Assembly: GCA_035315065.1 (NCBI GenBank) | Contig: DATFYM010000074.1 | Coordinates: forward strand, 1 to 34,730 | DNA: 34,730 nt | Source: DATFYM01 sp035315065 | GTDB taxonomy: Bacteria > Acidobacteriota > Terriglobia > UBA7540 | Direction of reading: 5' to 3' | Shown here: piece by piece, positions 32,924-34,730 of the stretch | Layout: the number at the start of each line of letters is the position of its first letter | Position numbering within the stretch: the stretch's first letter is position 1 | Notes under the pieces: generated by a model | Databases searched by the model: none | Told to the model about the DNA's origin: nothing | The model's input: only the letters and a program-made list of their open reading frames with translations | Translations under genes and position numbers: made by a program

Positions 32924-33118
32924 TCACGATTTCGCGTCTTCCGGTCGGCTGAATCGCTTTTCGTGAATCTCCGCCACGTGCAGCAGCCGGGCCGTTCCTT
33001 CGGCAATGTCATTGACCAAAACTTTCATATCGGATAGGTCCTTGGTCAGCAACTCGACGGTCTGCGTAAGGGCTTCGTGGCGCTGGGTCAGCCGCTCCAG
33101 CCGTTCGTCAATATCCAT
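32924..33118 (-). CDS. Small coiled-coil protein, function unknown
   Basis: This 64-residue protein is predicted to be one long helix: DERLERLTQRHEALTQTVELLTKDLSDMKVLVNDIAEG shows regular heptad spacing of Leu, Val and Ile. No membrane segment or signal is present. GGAG lies six bases before the ATG. Short proteins of this look occur frequently in Acidobacteriota, but I know of no function. It stands among repeats and broken genes. Confidence 0.55.
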   Translation of the reverse strand: MDIDERLERLTQRHEALTQTVELLTKDLSDMKVLVNDIAEGTARLLHVAEIHEKRFSRPEDAKS

Positions 33119-33162
33119 GTTCGTCTCCGCGCTTTGTCACTCCCCTAAGCTTACTGCACGCC

Positions 33163-33310
33163 CTGCCGTCTCAGCAAGACTTCAGGCTGTTGGCCCGCGC
33201 CTTCAACCGAGCCTGCGCTTTGCACCGTTTCTATTTGACGGCCTGGGTTTTTCTCCCCGATCCGTCGGCTGACGGACATTGTATCGTCGCACCACATTAC
33301 CCGGAGACGA
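33163..33310 (+). pseudogene. Y1 (HUH) REP-associated transposase remnant
   Basis: The plus frame reads RLLARAFNRACALHRFYLTAWVFLPD, then SADGHCIVAPHYPETIS. In Y1/IS200-like and REP-associated tyrosine transposases the same region reads HRF-LTAWVFLPDHWHAI-AP-YPLTIS with the metal-binding HUH motif. Here only the second His survives (GHC) and about four codons (PSAD) are changed or inserted. The part before and the catalytic Tyr helix after are gone; the frame runs into repeat copy C 30 bp later. Clearly inactive. Confidence 0.65.
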
Positions 33311-33337
33311 TTTCTGGGGGACTTGGGGACTGGCAGG

Positions 33338-33420
33338 CTGGCGCAGAGCAACGCTCTGCGATTCACGTAACTCATCTTCCCGCGAACCGCAGAGCTTTGC
33401 TTTGCGCGGCCTCTGCGTCC
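33338..33420. repeat. REP-like palindromic element, copy C (GTAGCGCAGAC family)
   Basis: GCGCAGAGCAACGCTCTGCG (33341-33360) is a perfect-stem hairpin, followed by GCGAACCGCAGAGC...GCGGCCTCTGCG (33382-33417). It has the same order of a hairpin, a spacer and an AACCGCAGA hairpin as copies A and B, with a shorter spacer. It directly follows the Y1 transposase remnant. Confidence 0.6.
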
Positions 33421-33469
33421 AGCCGAGCGCTAACTCTTTTGCGTATGTCTTGTGGCCTACACGGATTAT

Positions 33470-33898
33470 CTACAATGGATCGCGCACGACCAACCCTGGC
33501 AGAACTGCGAAGCCGCGGTCATGGCTCCAAACTTCCGTAGCGCCGTTTTCAAGCGCGATCAAGGCTATTTGCAGATCAAACACACGAGCGCCCGCAATTT
33601 TCATGTCGCTTGCCAATTGAGTCAGTCGCTCCCAGAATCCCGTGCCTGGAGTCCAAACATTCGCCCCGCCATTCGCCATCAACTCGTGAAGAAAACCGCG
33701 CGCTTCTTTGGCCGGCGACGGACCCCCGCTGCTTGCCGGATGCGTGACCACACACCAGAATTCGGCGATGCACGACAGCGGAATTCCCCAGCCTCGACGA
33801 TCGGCGCTGGCGCGTTCGATTGCTCTTCGAGCCGCCCGGTGCTCGGGGGTATGCCGGCGTTGAGCGTGAACCAGGAGGTTGGTGTCAATGGCGATCAT
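33470..33898 (-). CDS. vapC: PIN-domain ribonuclease toxin (VapC)
   Basis: This 142-residue PIN-domain protein has the complete acidic set: D5 (AIDTNLLV), E46 (CIAEFW), D108 (VFDLQIA) and D127 (WSHDRGF). VapC toxins cleave tRNA or rRNA. Its ATG lies inside the end of the upstream antitoxin gene (14-nt overlap), so the two are translationally coupled. Nothing visible suggests inactivation. Confidence 0.88.
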   Translation of the reverse strand: MIAIDTNLLVHAQRRHTPEHRAARRAIERASADRRGWGIPLSCIAEFWCVVTHPASSGGPSPAKEARGFLHELMANGGANVWTPGTGFWERLTQLASDMKIAGARVFDLQIALIALENGATEVWSHDRGFAVLPGLVVRDPL

Positions 33899-34145
33899 GC
33901 GCGCGCTCTTTCTGCATCCAATCCCACATCTGGCTGCGGTCGGAAACGTCGAGGCCCGGCGGCAGACCCCCTGAGGATGTTATCCAACGAATCCGGGGGC
34001 GACGGCGCGTTCGCCGGCTGGCAGACTGTCTCAACTCCCGCCGCAGAGCGCGCTCAAGGATATCGCGTAATGTTGTCCGGGTTTCGAGCGCCTTCCGCTT
34101 AGCTTCGAGCAGCAGGTCCTCGGGAAGTTCAACGGTGGTTTTCAT
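33885..34145 (-). CDS. vapB: VapB-type antitoxin
   Basis: This 86-residue protein begins MKTTVELPEDLLLEAKRKAL and ETRTTLRDILERALRREL, a ribbon-helix-helix-like DNA-binding segment seen in antitoxins of VapC pairs. A basic linker (SRRTRRRPRIR) and a toxin-binding tail (LPPGLDVSDRSQMWDWMQ) follow. The start at 34145 follows GGGAAG by about 4 bp; an ATG at 34157 is less likely since it overlaps a possible extended -10 (TGGTAATAT, 34164-34156). The short direct repeat CATATT-AC-CATATT at 34154-34167 could be an autoregulatory site. Confidence 0.82.
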   Translation of the reverse strand: MKTTVELPEDLLLEAKRKALETRTTLRDILERALRRELRQSASRRTRRRPRIRWITSSGGLPPGLDVSDRSQMWDWMQKERAHDRH

Positions 34146-34191
34146 ACTGCTTCCCATATTACCATATTTACGGAGATCAGCCGATGGGGAG

Positions 34192-34623
34192 TCAGGGTTT
34201 CACCCCCGCATCGTCGGCCCAATTGACCGTCTGCCTCACGTCGATATGCTTCGAGCACTCTCGCAGGGTGTGGTCGTTCGTCACCAGCACGGCTCCCACG
34301 GCGGCAGCATGGGCGGCAATCAGCAGGTCCATGTTCGCCAGCAGCTTGCCGATTCGTTCCAGCGTGGCGCGAGCCTTCGCGTAGGCCCGCGCCGCGGCGG
34401 AGTCCCAGGGCAGGATGTCAAGCTTGGACAGGAACAGCTCAACGGCAGCCTCCGTTGCCGCCGAGAGCTTCCCTCGGGCGAGGCCGAAGCGGATCTCCGC
34501 CTCGGTCATTACCGAGATCGAGACGTCGTGATCGACGCTCACCCGTTGGAGCTTGCGGCGGGCGTGCCGGGACTGGCCCTTGACGATGGAGCTCACGGTG
34601 TTCGTGTCGAGCAGGTAAATCAT
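34192..34623 (-). CDS. vapC: PIN-domain ribonuclease toxin (VapC)
   Basis: This 143-residue toxin starts IYLLDTNTVSSI with D6, then E43 (AEIRFGL), D99 (NMDLLIAAHA) and D117 (TNDHTL): a full PIN active site. It is of a different subtype from the neighbouring VapC (the ARAYAKARATLERIGK and LLIAAHA pattern is of the VapC4/FitB kind). The start overlaps the stop of the upstream antitoxin by 4 nt (ATGA). Confidence 0.9.
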   Translation of the reverse strand: MIYLLDTNTVSSIVKGQSRHARRKLQRVSVDHDVSISVMTEAEIRFGLARGKLSAATEAAVELFLSKLDILPWDSAAARAYAKARATLERIGKLLANMDLLIAAHAAAVGAVLVTNDHTLRECSKHIDVRQTVNWADDAGVKP

Positions 34624-34730
34624 ACCGTCTCTCGCTCCTGGGGCAGGCTCCGGTCGCGGTCGGCGAGAAGGTCCTCGGGCACGCCGGCACGGTCGAGCGC
34701 GGCGAACACTTCGCTCCAGTTCGCCGGCTT
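34620..34730 (-). CDS. vapB: VapB/MazE-type antitoxin, C-terminal part (cut by window end)
   Basis: Only the last 36 codons are in the window: PANWSEVFAALDRAGVPED, then LLADRDRSLPQERETV. This acidic tail is the toxin-binding part of AbrB/SpoVT-type VapB antitoxins. The N-terminal DNA-binding half lies beyond 34730. Its stop overlaps the vapC start (ATGA). Confidence 0.75.
   Translation of the reverse strand, partial: KPANWSEVFAALDRAGVPEDLLADRDRSLPQERETV

Noticed and set aside
32771..32926. TGA read-through extending the small coiled-coil gene by about 50 codons
   Set aside because: The frame stays open after the stop, but nothing shows recoding and it runs into repeat copy B; chance or a gene remnant is simpler.
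33452..34102. 216-codon open frame on the plus strand
   Set aside because: It is antisense to vapC and vapB, both of which have intact motifs and coupled starts.

Overview
The window looks like a chromosomal accessory region of a GC-rich Gram-negative heterotroph, most likely an Acidobacteriota member. The reasons are Oar-type TonB-dependent outer-membrane proteins, an ASPIC/UnbV FG-GAP protein, long secreted TPR proteins, a multihaem cytochrome, an S9 dipeptidyl peptidase, dense palindromic repeats and many toxin-antitoxin loci. The assignment rests on gene content only. All family calls are by eye, without database searches.

Layout. 1-1.3 kb is a decayed edge: the tail of an IS110-type transposase cutting into a PIN toxin gene, the paired antitoxin, and a frameshifted hicBA pair. 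1.7-6.8 kb holds a GntR/FCD regulator followed by two closely spaced genes for Tat-exported carbohydrate-active proteins: a poorly characterised TIM-barrel protein and a GH31 enzyme. 6.8-12.4 kb holds a seven-haem cytochrome c with a TPR tail, a Tat-exported FG-GAP/ASPIC protein and a TPR protein, with two copies of one inverted-repeat element around the FG-GAP gene. 12.4-17.5 kb holds an intact TonB-dependent receptor-like gene with a candidate promoter/operator and terminator, then a TPR protein whose signal peptide is encoded by a repeat element. 17.6-21.0 kb holds a glycyl-radical activase and a glycyl radical enzyme whose active-site residues match trans-4-hydroxy-L-proline dehydratase (HypD), preceded by a CRP/FNR-type dyad. 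21.1-23.4 kb is a convergent dipeptidyl-peptidase IV-like gene. At about 23.97 kb a malectin-domain gene and a second TonB receptor are joined head to head, both missing their 5' ends. 26.6-31.4 kb holds a TIM-barrel glycosidase-like protein, a compact AT-richer UvrA-like ATPase, a DUF1801 protein and a membrane protein. 31.5-34.7 kb is a second decayed edge: a DUF1801 protein, a broken RHH/ParE pair, a Y1 (HUH) transposase remnant among three copies of a REP-like palindrome, and two intact-looking vapBC pairs.

How the genes may work together (inference): the middle of the window suits a scavenger of glycans and (hydroxy)proline-rich peptides that can live without oxygen. Tat-exported glycosidases and outer-membrane receptors would feed on polymers, a secreted DPP-IV-like enzyme would release X-Pro dipeptides, and an oxygen-sensitive HypD-type enzyme under a CRP/FNR-type site would dehydrate hydroxyproline. 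Both ends are insertion-prone zones with five toxin-antitoxin loci, three of them broken.
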